Shown here piece after piece: positions 28,028 to 35,385 of a DNA stretch of 64,000 nucleotides. Source of the stretch: an uncultured Polaribacter sp. (GTDB taxonomy: Bacteria > Bacteroidota > Bacteroidia > Flavobacteriales > Flavobacteriaceae); NCBI GenBank assembly GCA_947497755.1, contig CANMHT010000007.1, forward strand, positions 62,001 through 126,000, read 5' to 3'. The position numbers and the translations under genes are program-made. Under the pieces are notes generated by a model that saw only the letters and a program-made list of their open reading frames with translations, did no database searches and was not told the DNA's origin. Position 1 is the first letter of the stretch. Every line of letters starts with the position of its first letter.

Positions 28028-29125
28028 CTAATTTGGCAACAACTTTACAATTCCCAATTGTTCTATTCCAACATAGATAAAACCATCGTTTCCTTGTTCT
28101 ATAGAGCGAACTCTTCCTAATCCCTGCAAGATTTTTTCTTCTTTTACAATTTTACCTCCTTTTAAAGTACAATGAGAAACATATCTAAACTTTAAGGATC
28201 CAACTAATAAATTTCCTTTCATCCTTGGATATCTATCAGAATTTACAAAAGCCATTCCGCTTGGAGCAATAGAAGGCGTCCAATGATATAATGGATCTTG
28301 CATACCGCTAATAGAAGTTTTATCTGTAAATTTTGTACCGCTATAATTGATTCCGAAGCTTGCTTTTGGCCAGCCATAATTTTTTCCTTTACGAATGATA
28401 TTTACCTCGTCTCCTCCTCGTGGCCCATGCTCGTGTGTCCATATTTCTCCAGTAAAAGGATTGATTTCCATTCCTTGAGGATTACGATGTCCGTAACTAT
28501 AAATTGCTTTTTTAGCACCTTTCCTATTTGCAAAAGGATTGTCGGTTGGAATTTTACCATCGTCGTGTAATCTATAAATCTTTCCTCCATCTTTGGTTAA
28601 GTCTTGTGGATTTACATCTCTTTTACCCCTATCTCCAATACTAAAAAACAGGTATCCTTTTTTATCAAAAGCAATACGCGAACCAAAATGCTGTCCTCTT
28701 CTAGTATTTGGAGTTGCTTTATACAGTACTTCTTGATTGATCAGTCTATTGTTTTGTAGCCTTGCTCTCATTAAAGTTGTATTTGCTCCTTTGCTATTTC
28801 CTGAAGAGTAACTAAAATAAATCCAGCCATTTTCTTTATAATTTGGATGCAATTCAATATCCATAAAACCACCTTGACCAAGTACTTTAATTTTAGGTAA
28901 ACCAGCAATCTGATGTTTTTTCCCGTTTTTAAAATGGATTAAAACACCTTCTTTTTCTGTGATTAGAATGGAGTTATCTGGTAAAAAAGTAAATCCCCAG
29001 GGGATGGACAAATCAGAAACCACCGATTCATATTCTTTTTGCTTAGTGTTCTTTTTTAGAGTTAAAAAACTAACACAAAGCAAACTAACCAGTACTACCA
29101 CAAAGATCTTTTTAAAAGCACTCAT
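28028..29125 (-). CDS. PQQ-dependent sugar (glucose/sorbosone-type) dehydrogenase
   Basis: A 365-residue exported protein (signal segment IFVVVLVSLLCVSFLTL) with a six-bladed beta-propeller of the GSDH/YliI family: LPDNSILITEKEGVL, QGGFMDIELHPNY, GSRIAFDKKGYLFFSIGDRG, YSYGHRNPQGMEINP and HEHGPRGGDEVNII. These match the blocks that bind PQQ and Ca2+ in soluble glucose dehydrogenase and YliI. It would oxidise aldose sugars in the periplasm if PQQ is available; no PQQ synthesis genes are in the window. The substrate cannot be read from sequence. Confidence 0.88.
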   Translation of the reverse strand: MSAFKKIFVVVLVSLLCVSFLTLKKNTKQKEYESVVSDLSIPWGFTFLPDNSILITEKEGVLIHFKNGKKHQIAGLPKIKVLGQGGFMDIELHPNYKENGWIYFSYSSGNSKGANTTLMRARLQNNRLINQEVLYKATPNTRRGQHFGSRIAFDKKGYLFFSIGDRGKRDVNPQDLTKDGGKIYRLHDDGKIPTDNPFANRKGAKKAIYSYGHRNPQGMEINPFTGEIWTHEHGPRGGDEVNIIRKGKNYGWPKASFGINYSGTKFTDKTSISGMQDPLYHWTPSIAPSGMAFVNSDRYPRMKGNLLVGSLKFRYVSHCTLKGGKIVKEEKILQGLGRVRSIEQGNDGFIYVGIEQLGIVKLLPN

Positions 29126-29176
29126 CTCAATTATTTATTTAAGTTTAAAAAACTTTACAATATAGAAATATAATAG

Positions 29177-29184
29177 TATCTTTG
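29177..29184 (+). promoter_or_regulatory. -7 promoter element of tRNA-Pro
   Basis: TATCTTTG, an exact TAnnTTTG match, ends 16 bp before the tRNA. Confidence 0.65.
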
Positions 29185-29200
29185 CAATCCGAAAAAACTT

Positions 29201-29275
29201 CGGGGTGTAGCGTAGCCCGGTCATCGCGCCTCGTTTGGGACGAGGAGGTCGCAGGTTCGAATCCTGCCACCCCGA
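29201..29275 (+). tRNA. tRNA-Pro (anticodon TGG)
   Basis: Acceptor CGGGGTG pairs with CACCCCG (29268-29274), with discriminator A at 29275. The anticodon stem CCTCG/CGAGG encloses loop TTTGGGA (anticodon TGG), and the T arm has GGTTCGAATCC. CCA is not encoded. Its 3' end is duplicated about 110 bp downstream, marking it as an integration site. Confidence 0.97.
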
Positions 29276-29276
29276 C
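29263..29276 (+). repeat. Direct repeat, left copy (3' end of tRNA-Pro)
   Basis: CCTGCCACCCCGAC, the T-arm/acceptor end of tRNA-Pro, is repeated exactly at 29374-29387. Duplicated tRNA 3' ends are the usual footprint of tyrosine-recombinase integration, and a recombinase relic lies just downstream. Confidence 0.75.
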
Positions 29277-29373
29277 GAAAAAGTTTGAGTGGAGTTTTCT
29301 TGAATGAAAATTCAAAAGAAAACATAAGGAAAAGTTTTGTTTTGTCAAGACTCTTCATATAAGGATATACAAC

Positions 29374-29387
29374 CCTGCCACCCCGAC
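29374..29387 (+). repeat. Direct repeat, right copy of tRNA-Pro end (att-like scar)
   Basis: Second exact copy of CCTGCCACCCCGAC, outside any tRNA. Only about 97 bp of non-coding DNA lies between the copies, so any element once flanked by this pair has been lost, or a further copy lies outside this window. Confidence 0.7.
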
Positions 29388-29409
29388 AAACCTAGAAATA
29401 GAAAATATT

Positions 29410-29447
29410 AAAACACTGTTAACTATATGGTTTTCAGTGTTTTTTAT
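29410..29447 (+). terminator. Hairpin terminator downstream of tRNA-Pro
   Basis: AAAACACTG pairs with CAGTGTTTT, with an inner AACTATATGGTT near-palindrome, followed by T-rich sequence. Confidence 0.7.
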
Positions 29448-29475
29448 TTTTATGGTATCAATTGAAATCATTTAA

Positions 29476-29666
29476 AATCACATAAAAGGTGCTAAAGGTA
29501 AAAAAGATAGCTACTCTTTACTTTCGCCTTCTTTCTCGAAAACGAAACAGATATTAGATGTATTCAAGAACTTCTTGGTCATAATAGTCCAAAGACTACT
29601 ATGATTTATACACTTGTAACTGAAATTAGTATTAGAAAAAGTAAAAATCCATTTGATAATTTATAA
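29476..29666 (+). pseudogene. Decayed tyrosine recombinase, C-terminal remnant
   Basis: Two pieces of a phage-integrase-type catalytic domain survive in different frames. From 29476 the frame reads NHIKGAKGKKDSYSLLS, the beta-hairpin block that in this family reads approximately HIKGAKGKKDRYTLLS. From 29544, in another frame, it reads ETDIRCIQELLGHNSPKTT then MIYTLVTE and ends at 29666 with SKNPFDNL and a stop. The late catalytic His (LLGH) and nucleophile Tyr (MIY) are present; the HxxR block and everything upstream are deleted. It points the same way as, and lies 137 bp before, the cassette array. It resembles Bacteroidota XerC/D- and IntI-like recombinases; which subgroup needs a phylogeny. 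Confidence 0.8.
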
Positions 29667-29750
29667 AGTATCATTAAATTGACATCAACTAAGAATTTTC
29701 AACTTTTTATTGTGGAAATTAAAAAACATAAAAACAACCTAAACTTCTGC

Positions 29751-29811
29751 ATAGCCAGTCAAATTAACTGTATAAAAAGATAAAAGTTCTATATATAAAC
29801 AAGTTATCTGC
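29751..29811 (+). repeat. Short attC-like site at left edge of cassette array
   Basis: TTAACTGTATAAA (from about 29763) resembles the left arms TAACAATGTATAA of the other sites, and TATATATAAACAAGTTATC (ending about 29808) resembles their right arms. GTTATCTGC (29803-29811) is the first core of cassette 1 and is exactly complementary to GCAGATAAC at 31515-31523. It could be a short attC or the attI-like primary site next to the recombinase relic. The core is clear; the left arm is weak. Confidence 0.45.
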
Positions 29812-29823
29812 AATTACCAAAAA

Positions 29824-31512
29824 ATGAAACCAAGTGAACTTTTAAAGCAAAAAATAGACGAAGAAGCTAAAGTTCTTAAAAATAATTTTGGAGGAGAAAG
29901 TTATTGGGCTATTCAAAATATTGTACGTAGAATCGATTTCATCTTACCATTATTTTGGAAGAGAGATGGTTGGTCAGAACAGGAAATTGACACTTATCGT
30001 GAGTTTTTTAATTATGGTTGGGCTCCTATTTTAAAACAATATTATACTGATATAAATCTAAATGTACATCAACCATTTCCTTTGATGACAGATGAAATGG
30101 TTTCTTGGACAGATTCTAATATTCAATTGAGTGGTAAAGTAGAATTTTGCAAACAACTACTTTCTTATGAAAAAGCTGGACTTATTACTATAACATCTCC
30201 AAAGGAAAATGAGTTTACATTCTCATACTCACACAAAATAACTGGAATAGAACAGTTTGACAAAATGAGTATGGATTTTTATAAAGAAAAAATTGTTGAA
30301 CGAATAATTACTGAAAAGAAAAAGGCAAAGCCATTTGACAAAGAAAGAATAAAAGAGGAGTTAAGAAAAATCATTAAAAATCCAGATGGAAAAATGATTA
30401 GTTATGAAACTACTCCTGAAATTGATGAATATTACAACCAACAAGGACATTATCATATTTTACGCTTACAAGGTTATGATGATTTCGACACAACAGATAA
30501 ATTTGGCGGAATTGAATATTGGAAATATGTAGATATAATTGAACTTGTAACAGGTACAGCTCTTATGCATATGGAAGCTTGTTTGGAATTAGTCAAAAGG
30601 AATCCAAATGTTAATCTACTAAATATATTATCTTATACTCATTTTAAAGATAAGACAATAAGTTCTTATTCTAATTATCTTGGAATGAGCAAAGACAAAA
30701 TTGAACAAATTTTTTCTTGTTTGACTCTTTCAAAAGAAAATTTCGATTATTATTTAGAGTATCCTTCAACTCCTCCTCCAATGTATTTCCAAGTTTCGGA
30801 TAATTTGACTATTCGTTCTATTGCTGGCTGTTTAAGCAATCCTTTCTCTTTGTTAAATAGAGAACTAAAAAGAAAATTTCGAAGTGATTATGATAAAGCT
30901 GTAAATCGTAGAGAAGACCGATTTAGAAAAGAATTATTTATGTTCTTTCCTGATAAAAGAATTATTAAAATCCCGAGAGAAATAAACATTTCATTTAATG
31001 GAATAAAAACAGACATAGATGCTGTTGTATTTGACAGTAAAACAGGAACTTTAGGCATTTTTCAATTGAAGTGGCAAGACCCATTTGCTAAAGATATGAC
31101 TGAAAGGTATAGTAGGATGAGTAATCTATTCCCAAAAGCAAATGAATGGGTCAGTAAGATGAAATTTTGGGCAACAAATAATACAAGTAAAACCATTTTC
31201 AATTCCCTTCAAATCAACAAACAATTGAAAGAAAGGGTAGAAATAAAAGAAATTTGCTGTTTTGTTATCTCAAGAAATCAGATGAACTTTACAGGAATGG
31301 AAATCGCTGATGAAACAGTTGCTTGGAGTTCCTGGCATCAATTGATTGAATCCCAAGCCAAGATAAAAACTGATATTGACGACCCGATTAGAGAGATGTT
31401 TGTCAAAATAAAATCATTTAGTCCAGAAAAGAGAATTAATATGGAAGAGTTACCGCAAGCAGAGGATATAGAAGTTCAAATTGGGAAAATAAAGGTGTTT
31501 TATAAAAAATAA
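29824..31512 (+). CDS. Cassette 1: putative PD-(D/E)XK-like nuclease-domain protein
   Basis: A 562-residue protein I do not recognise by name. The N-terminal 330 residues are largely helical with many aromatic residues. At about 390-420 the pattern TDIDAVVFDSKTGTLGIFQLKWQD has an Asp, a hairpin and a Q-L-K triplet (about D399, Q413, K415), the classic spacing of a PD-(D/E)XK nuclease core as in NERD-like or restriction-type enzymes. No signal peptide or membrane segment is seen. It is the largest passenger of the array; the gene starts 13 bp after the first core and stops 2 bp before its terminal site. A defence role is plausible but unproven. Confidence 0.6.
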   Translation: MKPSELLKQKIDEEAKVLKNNFGGESYWAIQNIVRRIDFILPLFWKRDGWSEQEIDTYREFFNYGWAPILKQYYTDINLNVHQPFPLMTDEMVSWTDSNIQLSGKVEFCKQLLSYEKAGLITITSPKENEFTFSYSHKITGIEQFDKMSMDFYKEKIVERIITEKKKAKPFDKERIKEELRKIIKNPDGKMISYETTPEIDEYYNQQGHYHILRLQGYDDFDTTDKFGGIEYWKYVDIIELVTGTALMHMEACLELVKRNPNVNLLNILSYTHFKDKTISSYSNYLGMSKDKIEQIFSCLTLSKENFDYYLEYPSTPPPMYFQVSDNLTIRSIAGCLSNPFSLLNRELKRKFRSDYDKAVNRREDRFRKELFMFFPDKRIIKIPREINISFNGIKTDIDAVVFDSKTGTLGIFQLKWQDPFAKDMTERYSRMSNLFPKANEWVSKMKFWATNNTSKTIFNSLQINKQLKERVEIKEICCFVISRNQMNFTGMEIADETVAWSSWHQLIESQAKIKTDIDDPIREMFVKIKSFSPEKRINMEELPQAEDIEVQIGKIKVFYKK

Positions 31513-31514
31513 AA

Positions 31515-31714
31515 GCAGATAACAATGTATAAAAAACATAGAGCGTTTGTGCTAAACCGAAAGATATGTACATATTAACAAAGTCCGCTAAATATAAAAT
31601 TTGGAGTTTATAGTAAAAAAGATAAAAGCAAAATATTTATATTTAGCTAAGTAATAAACCGAAACGATAGTGCTTATTACCTGCCCTACGTTTCTTATAC
31701 TAACCGTTAGCTAA
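31515..31714 (+). repeat. attC-like palindromic site A (end of cassette 1)
   Basis: Left arm GCAGATAACAATGTATAAA (31515 on) pairs imperfectly with the right arm TTATACTAACCGTTAGC (to 31711). An inner stem GCTAAATATAAAATTT faces AAATATTTATATTTAGC. The outer left bases match the start of cassette 1, while the right core GTTAGCTAA (31706-31714) starts cassette 2. Confidence 0.72.
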
Positions 31715-31727
31715 AAGCTGAAAAAAG

Positions 31728-32240
31728 ATGACCGAAAAGATTGACGAAAATATAATTGGATTTTTTGCGAGTTTTAATGCTGGCGAAACTGCCCAAGAAT
31801 TAGTCAAAGACTATTTGTGGAGTGACAGTGGATTGAAAAATAAACTCGCTCATCTAAAATGGAAAAATTACGGACAAGGACTTCAAATAATTTTATTTCA
31901 GGTTTATGTAAAACCAATTCCTTATTTGAGAAAAAACTTAAGGGAAATAGAAAATTATAGACCAAAAGAAAAATCAATCGGAATACCTATAATTCTGGAT
32001 AACAAAAATTTCTTCATATTATCTGAAACTGACCGACAACAATTCTTTGCTGAATCAATTCTTGAAAAACTTGGACTTGTTGAAATAAAAGTTAAGCGAA
32101 ATAAATTGGATTTTGACATTTCGCAACTAATAACTGATGTGAAAAAATCGTTGAATTATAAAAAAATAGAAAAAAAGCCAGTAGCTAACAATGGCTATAA
32201 TTCATTGTGGCAACGAGCTAAAACAAAGTTTAATTTATAA
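31728..32240 (+). CDS. Cassette 2: unknown 170-residue protein
   Basis: No recognisable family. It lacks a signal peptide and membrane segment and looks like a small soluble alpha/beta protein (LKNKLAHLKWKNYGQGLQIILFQVYV). The last 16-18 codons (NNGYNSLWQRAKTKFNL) are read from the attC-like site itself, because the frame continues about 50 bp past the inverse core TAGCTAAC at 32182. The native C-terminus before capture may have been different. No function proposed. Confidence 0.6.
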   Translation: MTEKIDENIIGFFASFNAGETAQELVKDYLWSDSGLKNKLAHLKWKNYGQGLQIILFQVYVKPIPYLRKNLREIENYRPKEKSIGIPIILDNKNFFILSETDRQQFFAESILEKLGLVEIKVKRNKLDFDISQLITDVKKSLNYKKIEKKPVANNGYNSLWQRAKTKFNL

Positions 32241-32316
32241 AACAAGCGGCTGGATTTCGGCGGAATAATCCTGCGGATGATTCCACAACGAAATCATAGT
32301 CGATACCGTTGTATGC
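32182..32316 (+). repeat. attC-like palindromic site B (end of cassette 2)
   Basis: Left arm TAGCTAACAATGGCTATAAT opposes CATAGTCGATACCGTTGTATGC. The centre carries a strong hairpin, GATTTCGGCGGAATAATCC against GGATGATTCCACAACGAAATC. TAGCTAAC is complementary to the cassette 2 start GTTAGCTA; GTTGTATGC (32308-32316) starts cassette 3. Confidence 0.7.
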
Positions 32317-32327
32317 AAGCTAATAAA

Positions 32328-32732
32328 ATGAAGTACTTGAGAAGAACAATAGGAATATTAATACTGACTTTGGTTGTTAGCTGTCAGATTTTTAACAAAA
32401 GTGAAAACCGACTTATTAAAGAATATTACAACCCTAAATCAAGTATGAAAGTAATTGTATTTGAAAAACTCGGAAATGCAACTATGAATAATTCAATTCA
32501 AGCCTCAATTCAAGGATATGACTATGAATTGACAAATGAAGACGTTGGAAATGTATTTTTAGCGGACAAAATTGAAGGAAAAAAAAGTGTCGACAGTATT
32601 TTAATTCCTAATTGGATTGACAATGAAACCGTTGAATTTATTCACCCAAAAAGTATTCGGACTTTTAAAACAGAAAACCGATTTGAGAATAATGTTGGAA
32701 AAGTGCGAATTGAATATAAAACCAATGAATAA
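32328..32732 (+). CDS. Cassette 3: small lipoprotein, unknown function
   Basis: Start set at the ATG at 32328, which begins a lipoprotein signal (RTIGILILTLVVSC, lipid Cys at about residue 19); an upstream in-frame ATG (32277) lies inside the attC-like hairpin. The 134-residue product has a short beta-rich body (KVIVFEKLGNATMNNSIQAS, IPNWIDNETVEFIHPKS) and is probably anchored in an envelope membrane. It stops 6 bp before the next site. Family not recognised. Confidence 0.6.
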   Translation: MKYLRRTIGILILTLVVSCQIFNKSENRLIKEYYNPKSSMKVIVFEKLGNATMNNSIQASIQGYDYELTNEDVGNVFLADKIEGKKSVDSILIPNWIDNETVEFIHPKSIRTFKTENRFENNVGKVRIEYKTNE

Positions 32733-32738
32733 AAGCCA

Positions 32739-32875
32739 GCAGGTAACAATGTATAACCGCAATTACGGCAGATTCGACTACGTCCGAATCCACTCGGAAT
32801 TGCTAAGGTCTGTGCTTAACCGAAAATTAACGTATATTTACCCGTAAAAGCGGTTATACGAGACCGTTGTAGGTA
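32739..32875 (+). repeat. attC-like palindromic site C (end of cassette 3)
   Basis: Left arm GGTAACAATGTATAACCGCAATT opposes AAAAGCGGTTATACGAGACCGTTGT. The middle (GATTCGACTACGTCCGAATC, itself a hairpin) is shared with site G. GCAGGTAAC matches the cassette 3 start core at only 6 of 9 positions; GTTGTAGGTA (32866-32875) starts cassette 4. Confidence 0.72.
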
Positions 32876-32884
32876 ATTACCACT

Positions 32885-33403
32885 ATGAAAAAACTTTTGA
32901 TTTTAATATTTATAGGAATTATTAATATTGTTAATGCACAATCTATTGACTTGAAAGATGTGAGATTAAATAAATCTATTCCATATATAATAAAATTGAC
33001 TGAATTAAAATTATCAGACACAAAAATTGATAGTATAAAACCAATTCCCGAATTAATGGATATGTCAATGGCAGATTCATTAATCTATATTGGAAAGACA
33101 TATTTTGAATTCTATAAAAATTCCGATAAATGTGTATTAAATGTTGTTCAATTTGATGATGAAAAAACGGAGCTTAAAATTGGTGATATAACTTTAAATA
33201 AAAACACAACTGAAAATGATATTGCCAAATATTTTACTCAAAATTGCAAGACAACTGGAGAAATAGAAATTTATGGTGAAAAGGAAAAATTTAGAAGTTG
33301 TGACATTCCAGTAATATTAAATGGAGAGTTGACTGATAACAGGTTGATTTTTTTCTTTTTGAATGGAAAACTAAATCGAATAGATTTTTGGGAACCGAGC
33401 TAA
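32885..33403 (+). CDS. Cassette 4: exported protein, unknown function
   Basis: A 172-residue protein with a signal peptide (LLILIFIGIINIVNAQ). The mature part is an alpha/beta mix with hydrophobic strands near its end (RLIFFFLNGKLNRIDFW) and two Cys (CKTTGEIE, FRSCDIP) that could form a disulphide. The gene starts 9 bp after the cassette core and ends 4 bp before the next site, the compact layout expected of a cassette. Family not recognised. Confidence 0.6.
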   Translation: MKKLLILIFIGIINIVNAQSIDLKDVRLNKSIPYIIKLTELKLSDTKIDSIKPIPELMDMSMADSLIYIGKTYFEFYKNSDKCVLNVVQFDDEKTELKIGDITLNKNTTENDIAKYFTQNCKTTGEIEIYGEKEKFRSCDIPVILNGELTDNRLIFFFLNGKLNRIDFWEPS

Positions 33404-33407
33404 AAAC

Positions 33408-33609
33408 TACCTACAACACGGTGTATAAAACATAGCTAATAAGTCCTAAACCAAAAGGTTTGTGTATATTTAGAAAGTCCACCAAATTTTTAATTTAGCT
33501 TTTTAAAAGAGAGAAATTAAAAACAAAATATAAAAATTCGACTCTGTGTTAACCCGAAAAATTAGTGTCTTTTTACACGCTACATTTTATACACTAGACC
33601 GTTAGCCAC
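33408..33609 (+). repeat. attC-like palindromic site D (end of cassette 4)
   Basis: TACCTACAACACGGTGTATAA opposes TTTTATACACTAGACCGTTAG. TACCTACAAC is a 10-base exact complement of the cassette 4 start GTTGTAGGTA; GTTAGCCAC (33601-33609) starts cassette 5. Confidence 0.75.
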
Positions 33610-33647
33610 AAGTAAAGAATAGTTTAATAAACAGAAATTAAATATCT

Positions 33648-34241
33648 ATGAAATTAATTTTATCAATAATTTTATTTAACCTATTAATAATCAGCACATA
33701 TTCTCAAAAAACCACTTATGGAGTTGTATTGGGTTGGAATAATTACAATATTGAAATCAATGCCGTTTCTTACCATAATTTAATTAGTGGAACAGGAAAA
33801 AGTTCTTTAAACTACGGAGGTTATTTTGATTATCAACTTAATAACAGTTTTGGTTTAAAAACAAACCTTTTTTTTAATAATACTAAAGAAGGGACGTATT
33901 ATGATACCGATTATCGGTTATCCAAAAATATAGAATTTAATTCTTTTCAAGTCCTAACTTATCTAAAATATGATGTAGATCAAGCTTATAATAAAGGCGT
34001 TTATCTATTAACAGGATTCAGACACAAAATTATTACTAAAAAATCAGATGATCTTTTAAAGACTAATAGCTCTGGAGTATTATTTGGATTTGGAGTTAAT
34101 TTCTTAAAGAATTTAAGTCTTGAAATAATTGGAGATTATGGAATAACAAACACCATTAAATTAGAAAATAAAAGCCATGAAATTATTGGAGGTTATATTA
34201 ACTTAACTTATAATTTAAGGACAATTTTCACAAAACAATAA
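33648..34241 (+). CDS. Cassette 5: small outer-membrane beta-barrel-like protein
   Basis: A 197-residue protein with signal peptide (LILSIILFNLLIISTYSQ) and alternating amphipathic strands (GLKTNLFFNNTK, FQVLTYLKYDVD, GVYLLTGFRHKI, LLFGFGVNFLKN-type repeats, YINLTYNL), consistent with an 8-stranded barrel of the OMP_b-brl class. An otherwise ordinary family carried as an array passenger. Ligand or role unknown. Confidence 0.65.
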   Translation: MKLILSIILFNLLIISTYSQKTTYGVVLGWNNYNIEINAVSYHNLISGTGKSSLNYGGYFDYQLNNSFGLKTNLFFNNTKEGTYYDTDYRLSKNIEFNSFQVLTYLKYDVDQAYNKGVYLLTGFRHKIITKKSDDLLKTNSSGVLFGFGVNFLKNLSLEIIGDYGITNTIKLENKSHEIIGGYINLTYNLRTIFTKQ

Positions 34242-34266
34242 AGGAAAAAGGTAATATTAAATACCA

Positions 34267-34404
34267 GTGCCTAACACCGTGTATAATTAATTGCTAGTTC
34301 TACTCTACTTACGAAAATCCTCGCGGATTTTCTATTCAGTTTGTATTTACTAAATTAGTCGCTTAATCAACGCAAACAAATCATACACAAACACGTTAGC
34401 ATTA
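34267..34404 (+). repeat. attC-like palindromic site E (end of cassette 5)
   Basis: GCCTAACACCGTGTATAAT opposes AATCATACACAAACACGTTAGC. The central hairpin is GAAAATCCTCGCGGATTTTC. GTGCCTAAC matches the cassette 5 start core at 8 of 9 bases; GTTAGCATTA (34395-34404) starts cassette 6. GCCTAAC here also fits the canonical inverse core RYYYAAC. Confidence 0.75.
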
Positions 34405-34407
34405 ATT

Positions 34408-35259
34408 ATGAAAAAGATACTTTTATTATTATTTTTTATCTCTATTTCAAAAACTCATTCTCAAAATAAATCTAATTATTATGATTGGATTGTTAGTAAA
34501 GGTAATGATACAATTTACGGAACAATTCAATTAGAAGTTACACCTATCAATAATCGACTAGTATTAAGGGAGCGAAATAAATCTAATAAAAAAGGGATTA
34601 AATTTTTCTCTCATGTTATAAAAAATGATCATTCATTTTGTTATAATCATGAAGTTTATCATCCGAATATTGCTAAAATAAATAATTCCAAACTTGACGG
34701 TATTTATGACGATAATGAAGAAAAAAAAGACACTAATTTCATTTATAAATATTTAAATAATCATATTAATAAGACACCGAAATTAACTGATTATATTTTC
34801 ACTAAAAATAGAGATACCATTTATGGCCAAATTAAAAAAACTATTTTTGGAAAACTCTATTTAATTGATAAACAAAATAAAAAAAATAAAATAAACGTAA
34901 AAAAAGTATTGTCCTATCGTTTTGACAATAGAGTTTATTATAATCTAACTGCTATTAATAGTAAATATAAATTTTTGGAATTGTTAGTTAATGGCGATAT
35001 AAAACTCTTTTATAACAACAATTATACTCGATCTTTCGGCATTGGAATTAATGGAACATCTGTAAGTATAAGTCAAAAAGGAGCTTATTATATTCAAACT
35101 GAAAATAGTTTTTTTCGAGTTGGAAAGATTAAATTTAAAAAGCAGATATCTAATTTATTATTTGGAAATAAAGATATTGTAACTAAAATAAAGAGTGAAG
35201 AATTTACATATAATAATTTAGTTTTGATAATCACTAATGCTAACAAAATGTATAATTAA
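34408..35259 (+). CDS. Cassette 6: exported protein, unknown function
   Basis: A 283-residue protein with a signal peptide (ILLLLFFISISKTHSQ). Two similar segments (DWIVSKGNDTIYGTIQLEV near residue 28 and DYIFTKNRDTIYGQIKKTI near 125) suggest an internal duplication, each repeat beginning with a D-x-I-x-K-x-D-T-I-Y-G strand pair. The reading frame ends inside the attC-like site: its last residues (NANKMYN) come from the inverse core and arm. The start lies 3 bp after the cassette core. Family not recognised. Confidence 0.6.
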   Translation: MKKILLLLFFISISKTHSQNKSNYYDWIVSKGNDTIYGTIQLEVTPINNRLVLRERNKSNKKGIKFFSHVIKNDHSFCYNHEVYHPNIAKINNSKLDGIYDDNEEKKDTNFIYKYLNNHINKTPKLTDYIFTKNRDTIYGQIKKTIFGKLYLIDKQNKKNKINVKKVLSYRFDNRVYYNLTAINSKYKFLELLVNGDIKLFYNNNYTRSFGIGINGTSVSISQKGAYYIQTENSFFRVGKIKFKKQISNLLFGNKDIVTKIKSEEFTYNNLVLIITNANKMYN

Positions 35260-35368
35260 TTGCTAAGTTTATTCCACTTTAGAAAGTATTCGATGAAAAT
35301 GAATACCAATAATTTTTAGTTACATTTGGAAAAAATCGCTACTAATCATACACAAAACGTTGTACACC
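35235..35368 (+). repeat. attC-like palindromic site F (end of cassette 6)
   Basis: TAATGCTAACAAAATGTATAA opposes AATCATACACAAAACGTTGTAC. TAATGCTAAC is a 10-base exact complement of the cassette 6 start GTTAGCATTA, and differs clearly from the right core GTTGTACACC (35359-35368) that starts cassette 7. Confidence 0.75.
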
Positions 35369-35385
35369 ATTTAAGAAAACCTGAA

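Noticed and set aside
29145-29348. Minus-strand 67-residue ORF across tRNA-Pro (AGFEPATSSSQTRRDDRATL)
   Set aside because: This peptide is the well-known spurious antisense translation of tRNA-Pro and appears in many misannotated genomes.
32617-32847. Plus-strand ORF overlapping cassette 3 and site C
   Set aside because: It runs out of frame over the lipoprotein gene and through the palindrome; similar to read-through of a non-coding repeat.
35326-35385. TTG-initiated extension of the cassette 7 gene
   Set aside because: It lies in the attC-like palindrome, and the ATG at 35386 gives a normal N-terminus.
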